Part shown: piece by piece, positions 51,650 to 59,894 of the stretch
Layout of the letters: every line of letters begins with the position of its first letter
Position numbering within the stretch: position 1 is the first letter of the stretch
Assembly (NCBI RefSeq): GCF_001613385.1
Contig: NZ_BDCG01000018.1
Location: 248,001 to 312,000 of the forward strand
From: Nocardia flavorosea NBRC 108225
GTDB taxonomy: Bacteria; Actinomycetota; Actinomycetes; Mycobacteriales; Mycobacteriaceae
Direction: 5' to 3'
Length of the DNA: 64,000 nt
Notes under the pieces: model-generated
What the model was told of the DNA's origin: nothing
Seen by the model: only the letters and a program-made list of their open reading frames with translations
The model's database searches: none
Translations under genes and position numbers: made by a program

Positions 51650-54151
51650 GTGCGAGTAGCGCAGTCCTGGCTGACCGAAACGATCCGCCGCACCGTCCCC
51701 GATTGGGAGGTCACACCGGAGGAACTCGACGCCGGATTCGTCCGGGTCGGGCTCGAGGTCGAAGAGGTCGACCGGCTCGAACCGGTGGGCGGTGAAATCG
51801 ACCATCCACTGGTGGTCGGCCGGGTGGCCGAGATCACCGAACTCACCGAGTTCAAAAAACCCATCCGTTTCTGCAAGGTCGATATCGGGGCGCCCGAACT
51901 CCAGGAGATCGTCTGCGGAGCGACCAACTTCGCCGTCGGCGATCTCGTGGTCGTGGTGTTGCCGGGTGGGGTGCTGCCCGGCGGTTTCGCCATCTCCTCG
52001 CGTAAGACCTACGGGCACACCTCCAACGGCATGATCTGCTCGGTCGCCGAACTCGGTATCGGCAAGGACCACTCCGGCATCCTCGTACTGGAACCCGGTA
52101 CCGCCGAGCCCGGTACCGACGCCAACGAACTGCTCGGCCTCGGCGATACCGTTATCGAACTGAACATCACCCCCGATCGCGGCTACTGCTTCTCGGTGCG
52201 CGGCCTGGGCCGGGAACTGGCGTGCGGATTCGATCTCGAATACGCCGACCCGGCCGTGCGCACGCTGCCCGAGGGGCCGGAGGCGTGGCCGGTGCGCGTG
52301 GAATCGGAATCGCGCTGCACCCGCTTCGGCGTCCGCCGGGTGACCGGGATCGACCCGCAGGCGGTGAGCCCGTGGTGGTTGCAGCGGCGGCTGCTGCTGT
52401 CCGGTGTGCGGCCGATCTCGCCCGCGGTCGACGTGACCAATTACGTGATGCTCGAACTGGGTCAGCCGCTGCACGCGTTCGATGCCGCGAAACTCAGCGG
52501 TGGCCTGGTGGTGCGGCGTGCCCGGACCGGCGAAACCCTGCGCACCCTCGATGACGCCGAACGGGAACTCGACGCCGAGGATGTGGTGATCGCCGACAGC
52601 ACCGGAGTGGTATCGCTGGCCGGTGTGATGGGCGGCGCGTCCACGGAGGTGAACGCCGAAACCACCGATGTGGTGCTGGAGGCCGCCACCTGGGATCCGC
52701 TGCTCGTCTACCGCACCGCGCGCCGGCACAAATTGGTGTCGGAGGCGAGTAAACGCTACGAGCGGGTGGTGGATCCGGAACTCAATCTGGCCGCGCTGGA
52801 CCGCGCCGCGACCCTGCTCGCCGAAATTGCCGGGGGCACGGTCGAATCCACGCTCACCGATATCCGCACCCAGCTCGACCCGCCGGCTCCGATCCGGATC
52901 GATATCGATCTGCCCGACCGGGTGGCCGGTGTCAACTACCCCCCGGGGACCTCCGCGCGCCGGCTCACCCAGATCGGCTGCCATGTGGAGGTCGCCGTGG
53001 ACGAGAGCAGCGGTCACGGCCAGTTGGTGGTGACACCGCCGTCCTGGCGGCCCGATCTGGAACAGCCCGCCGATCTGGTGGAAGAGGTACTGCGGCTGGA
53101 GGGGCTCGAACAGATTCCGCTGGTGCTGCCGCAGGCGCCGGCCGGCCGTGGCCTGACCGCGGTGCAGCGCCGCCGCCGCGCGGTGAGTCGCGCGCTGGCC
53201 TTCGCCGGCTGCGTCGAGGTGCCACCGCCGGTCTTCCTGCCCGCCGGTGTTTTCGATACCTGGGGACTGGAGGACGACGATCCGCGCCGCACTACCACCC
53301 GGGTGCTGAACCCGCTGGATGTCGAACGCGCCGAGCTGGCCACGACCCTTTTGCCGGGACTCCTCGAGATCGCCGCCCGCAATATCTCGCGCGGCGCCCG
53401 CGATCTCTCGCTCTACGGGATCGCCCAGGTGGTGTTGCCGGGGCCGGAGACCGAACCGGTGGATCCGCTGCCGGTCGACCGTCGTCCATCCGATGCGGAG
53501 ATCACCGAACTGCTGGATTCGCTGCCCGCGCAGCCGCAGCATGTCGCGCTGGTCCTGACCGGCCGCCGGGAACCGCGCGGCCCGTGGGGCCCGGGCCGGG
53601 CTGCCGAGGCCGCCGACGCCTTCGCTCTCGCCGATGTGATCGCCGAGGCGGCCGGTGTGCGGATCGAGCGGCGGCCCGGGAAGTACCTGCCGTGGCATCC
53701 GGGTCGCTGTGCCGAACTCGTGGTCGGCGATACGGTCGTCGGGTACGCGGGTGAACTGCATCCCGGTGTGCTGGAACGGTCGGGTCTGCCGCCGCGTACC
53801 TGCGCGGTGGAACTCGACCTGGACGCGCTGCCGCTGACCGAATCCCGGCCGGCACCGGCCATTTCCCCGTTCCCCGCGGTGCTGCAGGACGTTTCGGTGA
53901 GTGTGCCGGCGGAGGTGGCGGCGGCCGCGGTCGAGACGGCGTTGCGTTCCGGCGGCGGGGAACTGCTCGAGGATATCGCGTTGTTCGACGTCTACGAGGG
54001 CGCGCAGGCCGGTGAAGGCCGTAAATCGTTCACCTACGCGCTGCGGTTCCGCGCGGCCGACCGGACCCTCACCGAGGACGAGGCCAGCGCGGCCCGCGAC
54101 GCCGCGGTGGCGGCCGCCGCGGAGGCGGTGGGCGCCCTGATCCGGTCGTAG
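51650..54151 (+). CDS. pheT: Phenylalanyl-tRNA synthetase beta subunit
   Basis: An 833-residue subunit: OB-fold tRNA-binding domain (about 40-150; GRVAEITELTEFKKP), B3/B4 editing domain (about 215-370; DVTNYVMLELGQPLHAFD, GVMGGASTEVN), B5 domain (about 400-475), a core catalytic-like fold, and the C-terminal ferredoxin-like anticodon-binding domain (about 740-833; SPFPAVLQDVSVSVP). GTG 51650 yields RVAQSWLTETIRR, the usual N-terminus. A hairpin 50 bases after the stop closes the operon. Confidence 0.95.
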   Translation: MRVAQSWLTETIRRTVPDWEVTPEELDAGFVRVGLEVEEVDRLEPVGGEIDHPLVVGRVAEITELTEFKKPIRFCKVDIGAPELQEIVCGATNFAVGDLVVVVLPGGVLPGGFAISSRKTYGHTSNGMICSVAELGIGKDHSGILVLEPGTAEPGTDANELLGLGDTVIELNITPDRGYCFSVRGLGRELACGFDLEYADPAVRTLPEGPEAWPVRVESESRCTRFGVRRVTGIDPQAVSPWWLQRRLLLSGVRPISPAVDVTNYVMLELGQPLHAFDAAKLSGGLVVRRARTGETLRTLDDAERELDAEDVVIADSTGVVSLAGVMGGASTEVNAETTDVVLEAATWDPLLVYRTARRHKLVSEASKRYERVVDPELNLAALDRAATLLAEIAGGTVESTLTDIRTQLDPPAPIRIDIDLPDRVAGVNYPPGTSARRLTQIGCHVEVAVDESSGHGQLVVTPPSWRPDLEQPADLVEEVLRLEGLEQIPLVLPQAPAGRGLTAVQRRRRAVSRALAFAGCVEVPPPVFLPAGVFDTWGLEDDDPRRTTTRVLNPLDVERAELATTLLPGLLEIAARNISRGARDLSLYGIAQVVLPGPETEPVDPLPVDRRPSDAEITELLDSLPAQPQHVALVLTGRREPRGPWGPGRAAEAADAFALADVIAEAAGVRIERRPGKYLPWHPGRCAELVVGDTVVGYAGELHPGVLERSGLPPRTCAVELDLDALPLTESRPAPAISPFPAVLQDVSVSVPAEVAAAAVETALRSGGGELLEDIALFDVYEGAQAGEGRKSFTYALRFRAADRTLTEDEASAARDAAVAAAAEAVGALIRS

Positions 54152-54202
54152 GCGGTATCTCGGCCGGGGGCGCGGGCCGTCGGCCGCCCGTACTGTACGA
54201 GA

Positions 54203-54238
54203 GACTTCCGGCCGGTCCGAGCGGGCGGGCCGGAAGTC
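54203..54238 (+). terminator. Terminator of pheST
   Basis: GACTTCCGGCC (54203-54213) pairs perfectly with GGCCGGAAGTC (54228-54238). No U-tract. Confidence 0.65.
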
Positions 54239-54251
54239 GTAGGCTGGTCGT

Positions 54252-54740
54252 ATGAGTGAACCGAACGCAGGCGATCCGGGCGCGCTCGCCGCGCGGTTGG
54301 CGGCCCTGCCCGACGAACAGTTGCTGGCCGTGCTGGTCGTCGCCACGGCGGGCCGGGAGGAACTGGCTTCCCTGTACGAGGTCGCGACCCGGTTGTTGTC
54401 GGAAACCGGTCGCGCCACACCGGCCGGGATCGCCGGGAACGTGCCGACGGGGATTCCCACCGGTGGCGAGGTAGGCGCCGTCACCCAGCTCGGGGGTATC
54501 GGCACACCGGCCGGAAGTGGTGGCGCCACTGCCGATTACACCGGCGGTGGTATGCCGACCTTCGATTCTGTCCGCGACAAGTTCCAGCGGCGGATCGGAA
54601 CTGCGTTCGGCCACCGCGAGCTCGATCGGCAATCCGGGACCGGCCGCGGTGTCGAAGAACAGTGGGAAGCCCGCGAGCAGGCGGCGCGGGAACGCCTCGA
54701 GCAGATCCGGACCTCTCTGCACGAGGGCGACCGCCGGTAG
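54252..54740 (+). CDS. Hypothetical protein, 162 aa
   Basis: Not recognised. It has a helical N-terminus (LAARLAALPDEQLLAVLVVA), a Gly/Thr/Pro-rich low-complexity middle (about 60-105), and a charged C-terminal coiled coil (EEQWEAREQAARERLEQIR). No signal peptide or membrane helix is certain. Its ATG lies 14 bases after the pheST terminator. Actinobacterial codon bias is strong, so it is probably a real gene. Confidence 0.6.
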   Translation: MSEPNAGDPGALAARLAALPDEQLLAVLVVATAGREELASLYEVATRLLSETGRATPAGIAGNVPTGIPTGGEVGAVTQLGGIGTPAGSGGATADYTGGGMPTFDSVRDKFQRRIGTAFGHRELDRQSGTGRGVEEQWEAREQAARERLEQIRTSLHEGDRR

Positions 54741-55004
54741 TAGTACGGGCGGCCTGTGATTCTGCCCACCTGAGCGACGGCGAGCTATCGACCGGCTGGT
54801 GGGGTCGGTGGTTTCCGCAGGTCAGTGCAGGCGAGGCGGTACGTTTCCGGGGCTGCCGGGGCCGGGCTCCGCAGGCGCCGGGATCCGTCTCGGACAAGCA
54901 CGCCGACGGTGCCGGACCCGGTATAGGGTCGTCTGGCTACAGCGCCCCCGCGGCCGGTTCCGGCCCGTGGCGGGCCGGTACAACCGTCGACAAGGGATGA
55001 TCCG

Positions 55005-55076
55005 ATGATGCGATACCTCCGCCAACGCTTCGGCCTCCGCCGGCCGCAGGAATCTGCTCCGATGGCGAATTCATGA
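55005..55076 (+). CDS. Possible small ORF, 23 aa, coupled to the next gene
   Basis: ATG-ATG at 55005-55010 opens an Arg-rich 23-codon ORF (MMRYLRQRFGLRRPQES...). Its TGA (55074-55076) overlaps the ATG of the following gene (ATGA). AAGGGA lies about nine bases upstream, whereas the following gene lacks its own clear Shine-Dalgarno. Translational coupling is therefore plausible. Confidence 0.35.
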   Translation: MMRYLRQRFGLRRPQESAPMANS

Positions 55077-56116
55077 CCGGCAGCGCCGACCCGACGGCTC
55101 GCGCGCTCGCCGACCGGCTCCTCGACGCGCAGGTGCGGTGGCTGCTCGACGAGGTGAGCGGCGACCGGTTCGCCGAGGTCGTCGCCCGCGATGTGGCGGC
55201 CGTCCTCGATGTGGCGGCCACCGTGCCCGCCGGTGAGGTGGTCGGAGTCGAGCAGCTCGAAACCACGGTCGCCACGGTCGTGGACAAGGTCGGCGGTAGT
55301 GCTGTGCTCGCCGATACGGTGGGGGTGTTCGCCGACGCGATCTACGACAGTATCGCCACCAACGAAGACCACACCCTGGGCGAACTCGTCGAACGCGAAC
55401 CGGTCGAAGCACTGCTGCAGAAGATCGTCGATATGCACCAAACCCAGGAGCGGGTTCTGGAACGCCTCACCGACAGCCCGCTCGTGGCCACCGTCGCCTC
55501 CAAATTCGTGGACAAACTGGTCGGCGACTTCGTGGAGGTCAACCGGCAGCGCGCCGAGAAGATCCCCGGTATGGGCACATTGATGTCGCTCGGCCAATCC
55601 GCCGCCGACCGTGCCCGTAAGGCCGCCGAGAGCAACACCATCCTGGGGGATATCGCCGGCAAAGGCGCCATGTACGCGCTCAAACGCACCAACAACGCGA
55701 TCCGCGAAATGCTGCGCGATGCGCCGGTACACGACGCCACCATGGAGTTCTGGGATCTGCACGCCGACGAACCGATCAGCGGCCTGCGCGAGTACCTCAC
55801 CAAACAGGACCTGAACGAGCTGGTGCGGTTGTGCTACCGGATCGCCGTGACCACCCGCGAGAAGGAGTACTTCGGCCTGCTGGTCGACGAATGCGTGCAG
55901 GTGTTCCACGAGAAGTACCGCGACCACACCATGGCCGCGGTACTCGGGGAGCTGGGTTTGACGGGCGAGGATATTGCCACCGAGATCCTGCGCTACGGAC
56001 CGGCCGTCGTGGAGGTCGCGAAACGCGACGGGGTGCTGGAACGGCTTCTCAGGGAACGGTTGGAGCCGTTCTATTACTCGGACGAGATCCTGAAGATTCT
56101 CACGCCCACCGGGTGA
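55073..56116 (+). CDS. Conserved hypothetical protein, 347 aa
   Basis: No recognised domain. It is largely alpha-helical, acidic, without signal peptide or membrane segments. Helices at the N-terminus (ARALADRLLDAQVRWLLDEV) and a middle containing VASKFVDKLVGDFVEVNRQ and GKGAMYALKRTNNAIREML are followed by EPISGLREYLTKQDLNEL and a C-terminus ending in FYYSDEILKIL. Similar large helical hypotheticals occur widely in Mycobacteriales. Its start depends on the ATGA overlap with the small ORF before it. Confidence 0.75.
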   Translation: MTGSADPTARALADRLLDAQVRWLLDEVSGDRFAEVVARDVAAVLDVAATVPAGEVVGVEQLETTVATVVDKVGGSAVLADTVGVFADAIYDSIATNEDHTLGELVEREPVEALLQKIVDMHQTQERVLERLTDSPLVATVASKFVDKLVGDFVEVNRQRAEKIPGMGTLMSLGQSAADRARKAAESNTILGDIAGKGAMYALKRTNNAIREMLRDAPVHDATMEFWDLHADEPISGLREYLTKQDLNELVRLCYRIAVTTREKEYFGLLVDECVQVFHEKYRDHTMAAVLGELGLTGEDIATEILRYGPAVVEVAKRDGVLERLLRERLEPFYYSDEILKILTPTG

Positions 56117-56382
56117 ACCCGGACCGAACCCACCTCCTGCCGCGGACGGCGGGGCACCGGCGCGTTTCGGGGCGGTCCACTTCGGGCCTGTGGCGCGGCG
56201 TTCGGACTGTGATCCCGCGAACGCGGGAACGAAGAGACCGAGCGGGCACCTGCCTCGGTCGTCGTGCCGTGACACGGTCGCCCGTTCGGCCATATGGCCG
56301 CCCTGCGGATGTGTGGTGGACCCGCGCTGCGTCGGTTAGTGGCGCCCTGATCCGGTGGCCGGGGACACGCGGTGCGGCACTG

Positions 56383-56838
56383 TTACTGCACCCGTGCGGA
56401 CTCCTTTTCCGAACCGTTGCCACCGGAGCCGTTCTGTGTCCCGGCGGCACGTTCGGCCAGCAGATCGCGGATCTCGATCAGCAGCTCGGTATCGGTCGGC
56501 ACCGGCTTGTCCGTATCGGCGCCCTTACGGGCCAGATACCGTTTCTGCACGGTTTTCATCGGCAGGATCAACGCGAAGTACAGCACCGCCGCGACCATGA
56601 CGAAATTGATGGCGGCGCTGATGATCGGGCCGAGCGCGATGAACGTCGCGGGTTTACCGGCGACCAGGGTGACGCCGAAACCGAGCTGGCTGCTGCCGCC
56701 CAGAACAGCGAGCAGAGGCTCCAGCACACCTTTGGTCACCGAGGTGACGATGGCGGTGAACGCGGTGCCCATGACCACCGCGACGGCGAGGTCGATGACG
56801 TTGCCGCGCATCAGAAAATCTTTGAAACCCTTGAACAT
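56383..56838 (-). CDS. mscL: Large-conductance mechanosensitive channel MscL
   Basis: Homopentameric membrane channel that opens under osmotic down-shock. At 151 residues it equals M. tuberculosis MscL. The N-terminal amphipathic helix and TM1 are MFKGFKDFLMRGNVIDLAVA and VMGTAFTAIVTS. A periplasmic loop follows, then TM2 INFVMVAAVLYFALIL, and a C-terminal helix LLIEIRDLLAER with a disordered tail. Start ATG 56838; the frame upstream is open but non-homologous. Confidence 0.94.
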   Translation of the reverse strand: MFKGFKDFLMRGNVIDLAVAVVMGTAFTAIVTSVTKGVLEPLLAVLGGSSQLGFGVTLVAGKPATFIALGPIISAAINFVMVAAVLYFALILPMKTVQKRYLARKGADTDKPVPTDTELLIEIRDLLAERAAGTQNGSGGNGSEKESARVQ

Positions 56839-57132
56839 CCACCCAACTCCGTATCGAAACGCTGCGGTACACCGCCGGGCGTGGTCCCGGTCGGCAAGTC
56901 GATTGCGGTGTCCGTCCGAGGTCCGGCACCACACGGCAGGTGATGGTGGCAGCCCGGCCGACGGCGCGCAAACCGGCCACGAGGTGGGCGGATGGCCCGA
57001 TCCACGTATCGCGGATGCTCCGGTGCCGGGCGACTTCGGTGTGGCATGACAGTCCGGCGTATCGTCCGCGAGCGGCGCAGGCCCCGGGAAGCCGCTAAGG
57101 TCGGCAATATCGCTACTTACCAGGAGGAATTC

Positions 57133-57486
57133 GTGGCAACGACACCGATGGGCCGGGCAGTTCGGGGAGTCAACCGCGGAATAGTGGCCCTGCTGGGCGC
57201 CCCGGTTCTGGGACCGCTGCTCAGCAAGGTGTTCGCCGAGGTCGAATACGTGGGCCGGCGATCGGGCCGGGTTTTCCGTACTCCGGTCAACTTCATGAAG
57301 GAAGGTGACGAATACGTTATCCGCGTCGCCATGCCCGACAAGAAAACGTGGTGGCGGAACTTCCTCGGCGAGGGCAGCCCGATCCTGCTGCATTTCCGGG
57401 AGGGGCAGCTGCGCGGGCATGCGACGGCGCGGCGCGACGAGAAGGGCCGGGTGACCGTGCGGGTCCGGCCGGACAGCACCGCCTGA
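57133..57486 (+). CDS. F420-dependent (deazaflavin) nitroreductase family protein
   Basis: A 117-residue split-barrel protein of the DUF385/Ddn family, which use coenzyme F420 in mycobacteria and Nocardia. It has VEYVGRRSGRVFRTPVNFMKEG for cofactor phosphate binding and WWRNFLGEGSPILLHFREG. The protein is shorter than Ddn (~150). The GTG start follows AGGAGGAATTC, a strong ribosome-binding site. Its transcript may end at the hairpin at 57576-57615. Confidence 0.85.
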   Translation: MATTPMGRAVRGVNRGIVALLGAPVLGPLLSKVFAEVEYVGRRSGRVFRTPVNFMKEGDEYVIRVAMPDKKTWWRNFLGEGSPILLHFREGQLRGHATARRDEKGRVTVRVRPDSTA

Positions 57487-57548
57487 CCGGTAACCGGCGG
57501 CGAAAAATGCGATGCGCCGTGAGCGGGTCGGTGGGTAGCGTGCTCGTC

Positions 57549-57605
57549 ATGTCGAGTCCGGAAGCATCCAGGGCAGGGCTGTCGGTCACCCCCGTCAGCC
57601 CCTGA
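57549..57605 (+). CDS. Possible leader peptide upstream of the MFS efflux gene, 18 aa
   Basis: ATG 57549 opens 18 codons ending in TGA at 57603-57605. The last third of the ORF lies in the left arm, loop and right arm of the terminator hairpin at 57576-57601. A ribosome slowed in it could prevent the hairpin from forming. The ORF has no strong Shine-Dalgarno. It could be fortuitous. Confidence 0.35.
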   Translation: MSSPEASRAGLSVTPVSP

Positions 57606-57615
57606 TCCCTTTTTT
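57576..57615 (+). terminator. Intrinsic terminator/attenuator before the MFS efflux gene
   Basis: GGGCTG (57576-57581) pairs with CAGCCC (57596-57601), extended inside by CGG/CCG. It is followed after eight bases by T6 at 57610-57615, one of the few hairpins in this window with a U-tract. It may end the upstream reductase transcript or attenuate the downstream efflux gene. Confidence 0.65.
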
Positions 57616-57719
57616 CCCCGCGGTGCCGCCTCTCGGCGGTATCGCCCACAGCCGATCTCCGGGTAGCTGACCGGGGTGGCGAGACGTGAACTGTTGTCTC
57701 TCCCACCTCGGAGCTGTCG

Positions 57720-58919
57720 ATGCCCTTTGCTCTCTATCTGCTCGCCATGGCGGTTTTCGCCATGGGGACCTCGGAATTCATGCTCGCCGGGCTCGTCCCG
57801 GATATCGCCGCCGATCTGGATGTCGAGCTCGCCGGTACCGGCCTGCTGACCTCGGCGTTCGCCGTCGGAATGGCCGTCGGCGCACCGGTGATGGCGGTGC
57901 TCGCCCGGAATCGGCCGGTGCGGTCGAGCCTGCTGGTCTTCATTGCCGTATTCCTCGCGGCCCATATCGCCGGTGCGGTCACCGCAGAGTTCCCGGTGCT
58001 GGTTGCGACCCGCGTGGTCGCCGCGCTCGCCGATGCCGGGTTCCTCGCGGTCGCCCTGACCGCCGCCACCGGACTGGTTCCGGCGGATCGGCGCGGTCGG
58101 GCACTGGCGGTACTGCTCTCGGGGACCACCATGGCCACAATTGCGGGTGTACCCGGCGGCGCGCTGCTGGGCACTGTATTCGGCTGGCGCGTCACCTTCT
58201 GGGCGGTCGCGCTGCTCTGCGTACCCGCCGCGATAGGCGTGCTCACCGGTATCCCGGCACGGATGCGGGCCGTGGCGGATCGCGGACCGGGACTTTCCGC
58301 CGAACTCGCGGTACTGACCCGGCCGCGGCTGATGGCCGTCATGCTGCTCGGTGCCCTGGTGAATGCCGCCACCTTCGGCGCTTTCACCTTCCTCGCTCCG
58401 CTGCTGACGGACCGGGCCGGACTGGGCGATCTGTGGGTGCCGGCGGCGCTGGTGCTCTTCGGTATCGGGTCCTTCGCCGGGGTCACCCTCGCCGGCCGGT
58501 ACTCCGATACCCGGCCGGGGGCCGTGGTTGCGGTCGCGGGACCACTGCTGTGCGCGGGATGGTTCGCGATGGCAGTGGCCGCGGACCGGCCCCCGGTAGT
58601 GCTGATCCTCGTCTTCGTGCAAGGCGCGCTGTCCTTCGCGCTCGGCAGCACCCTGATCACCCGCGTCCTGTACGAGGCTGCGGGGGCGCCGGCCATGGCC
58701 GGGTCCTATGCGACCGCCGCGCTGAATATCGGGGCGGCCGTGGGACCGGTTGTGGCCGCGCTCGCCCTGGGAACGCGGCTGGGATCGCTCGGGCCGGTCG
58801 TGAGCAGCGGTGTGCTGGTGGCGATCGCGCTGCTGGTGGCGTCGTGTGGTCGCGCTGTCCTCGGCGGACGCCAGTCCGAGTCGGTTGACAGCGTGACGGC
58901 GGGGCTTGCCGGCGCGTGA
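57720..58919 (+). CDS. MFS transporter, Cmx/Cml-type drug (chloramphenicol) efflux family
   Basis: A 399-residue, 12-helix proton-driven exporter of the DHA1 family. The opening YLLAMAVFAMGTSEFMLAGL and PDIAADLDVELAGTGLLTSAF closely recall the Cmx/CmlR chloramphenicol exporters of Streptomyces, Corynebacterium and Rhodococcus. Motif C-like GVPGGALLGTVFGWR follows. The substrate is inferred from family only. ATG 57720 has no strong Shine-Dalgarno. An 18-codon ORF and terminator lie upstream. Confidence 0.85.
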   Translation: MPFALYLLAMAVFAMGTSEFMLAGLVPDIAADLDVELAGTGLLTSAFAVGMAVGAPVMAVLARNRPVRSSLLVFIAVFLAAHIAGAVTAEFPVLVATRVVAALADAGFLAVALTAATGLVPADRRGRALAVLLSGTTMATIAGVPGGALLGTVFGWRVTFWAVALLCVPAAIGVLTGIPARMRAVADRGPGLSAELAVLTRPRLMAVMLLGALVNAATFGAFTFLAPLLTDRAGLGDLWVPAALVLFGIGSFAGVTLAGRYSDTRPGAVVAVAGPLLCAGWFAMAVAADRPPVVLILVFVQGALSFALGSTLITRVLYEAAGAPAMAGSYATAALNIGAAVGPVVAALALGTRLGSLGPVVSSGVLVAIALLVASCGRAVLGGRQSESVDSVTAGLAGA

Positions 58920-59010
58920 CAGTGTTCGACGGCGAACCGCCCTGGCCGCCTGCGGCCTCCGAAGTAGGGTAGGCCGCGGTCCGCGATCGAGCGGGCCGGA
59001 AAGGGTCGCC

Positions 59011-59697
59011 GTGCCGGCTTCGATACTTTTCGCGGTACTCGCCGCCGGCCAACTGGCGCTGGTCGGCTGGTGCGGTACGCGGTACCGCCGTACGGGTGAC
59101 CGGATGCTCTTCGTGCCGGCCGTGGTGTGCGCGGCCCTGGTATACGACAACGCGATCGTGGCGGCGGGCCGCTGGATCGGGGTGGGCGGCACTCTGGAGA
59201 CGTTGTCGGTGTTCCGGTTCGTAGCGCATCTCGTGCTCACTCCGCTGCTGATGCCGTGGGCGTGCGCGGCGGCCGGTCGGGCGGGTGTGACGTGGCTGCG
59301 TCCGACATGGGTACGGGCGGCCGTCGGTGCCGCGACATTGTCGGTGATCGCGCTGGGTGTGTTCGGCGAACTGATGCGGCTCACCCTGCGCCCGGCCGAA
59401 TGGGCCGGCACGATCCGCTACACGACCGGGCATTCGTCCCTGGCAGGGGTGCTGCCGCCGGTGATCACGGTCGTGGCGGTGCTGGTCGCGGCCGTAGCGG
59501 TGTGGCGGGTGCGCGGGTACCGGCTGTGGACGGTGACGACCGCGACGATGGCGGTGGTCTCCGCGGCCATGCTGCCGATGCTGCTGACCAATGCCGCCGA
59601 ACTCTTCTTCGCATGGGGCATCGTCGCGACCGCGATGTGGTTGTCGGGGCCTGGACAGGCGCCGGTGTCCACCGGCCGGAATTCCGGCGAGCGATGA
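59011..59697 (+). CDS. Hypothetical membrane protein, 228 aa
   Basis: About six or seven transmembrane helices, the first starting right at the N-terminus (SILFAVLAAGQLALVG). Others cover VLTPLLMPWACAAAG, AAVGAATLSVIALGVFG, ITVVAVLVAAVAVW and TMAVVSAAMLPMLL. No recognised family. GTG 59011 follows GGAAAGG by seven bases. It lies between the MFS gene and ppc, all on the plus strand. Confidence 0.7.
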   Translation: MPASILFAVLAAGQLALVGWCGTRYRRTGDRMLFVPAVVCAALVYDNAIVAAGRWIGVGGTLETLSVFRFVAHLVLTPLLMPWACAAAGRAGVTWLRPTWVRAAVGAATLSVIALGVFGELMRLTLRPAEWAGTIRYTTGHSSLAGVLPPVITVVAVLVAAVAVWRVRGYRLWTVTTATMAVVSAAMLPMLLTNAAELFFAWGIVATAMWLSGPGQAPVSTGRNSGER

Positions 59698-59894
59698 ATT
59701 CCGGACGTGCGTGGCGTCCGAGGTGACCGTCCGGGCAGCCCGGCGTCGAGTTCATCCTGGAGACACCGGAGATGGTGCCGGATCCGGTGCAGCAGGAAGA
59801 GGCGCGCGGCGCCGGGTCGATCGACTCACGGTTTCGGCGCGGCCGTGTGCGTCGTCACAGACCGGGACGGATCGGGCGACCATACTGTCCGACC

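Noticed and set aside
51593..54529. 978-codon minus-strand ORF over pheT
   Set aside because: Shadow of pheT caused by the near absence of TTA/CTA/TCA codons on the sense strand.
57117..59411. 764-codon minus-strand ORF spanning the reductase, MFS and membrane genes
   Set aside because: Low-complexity Arg/Gly/Gln/His product antisense to three supported genes.
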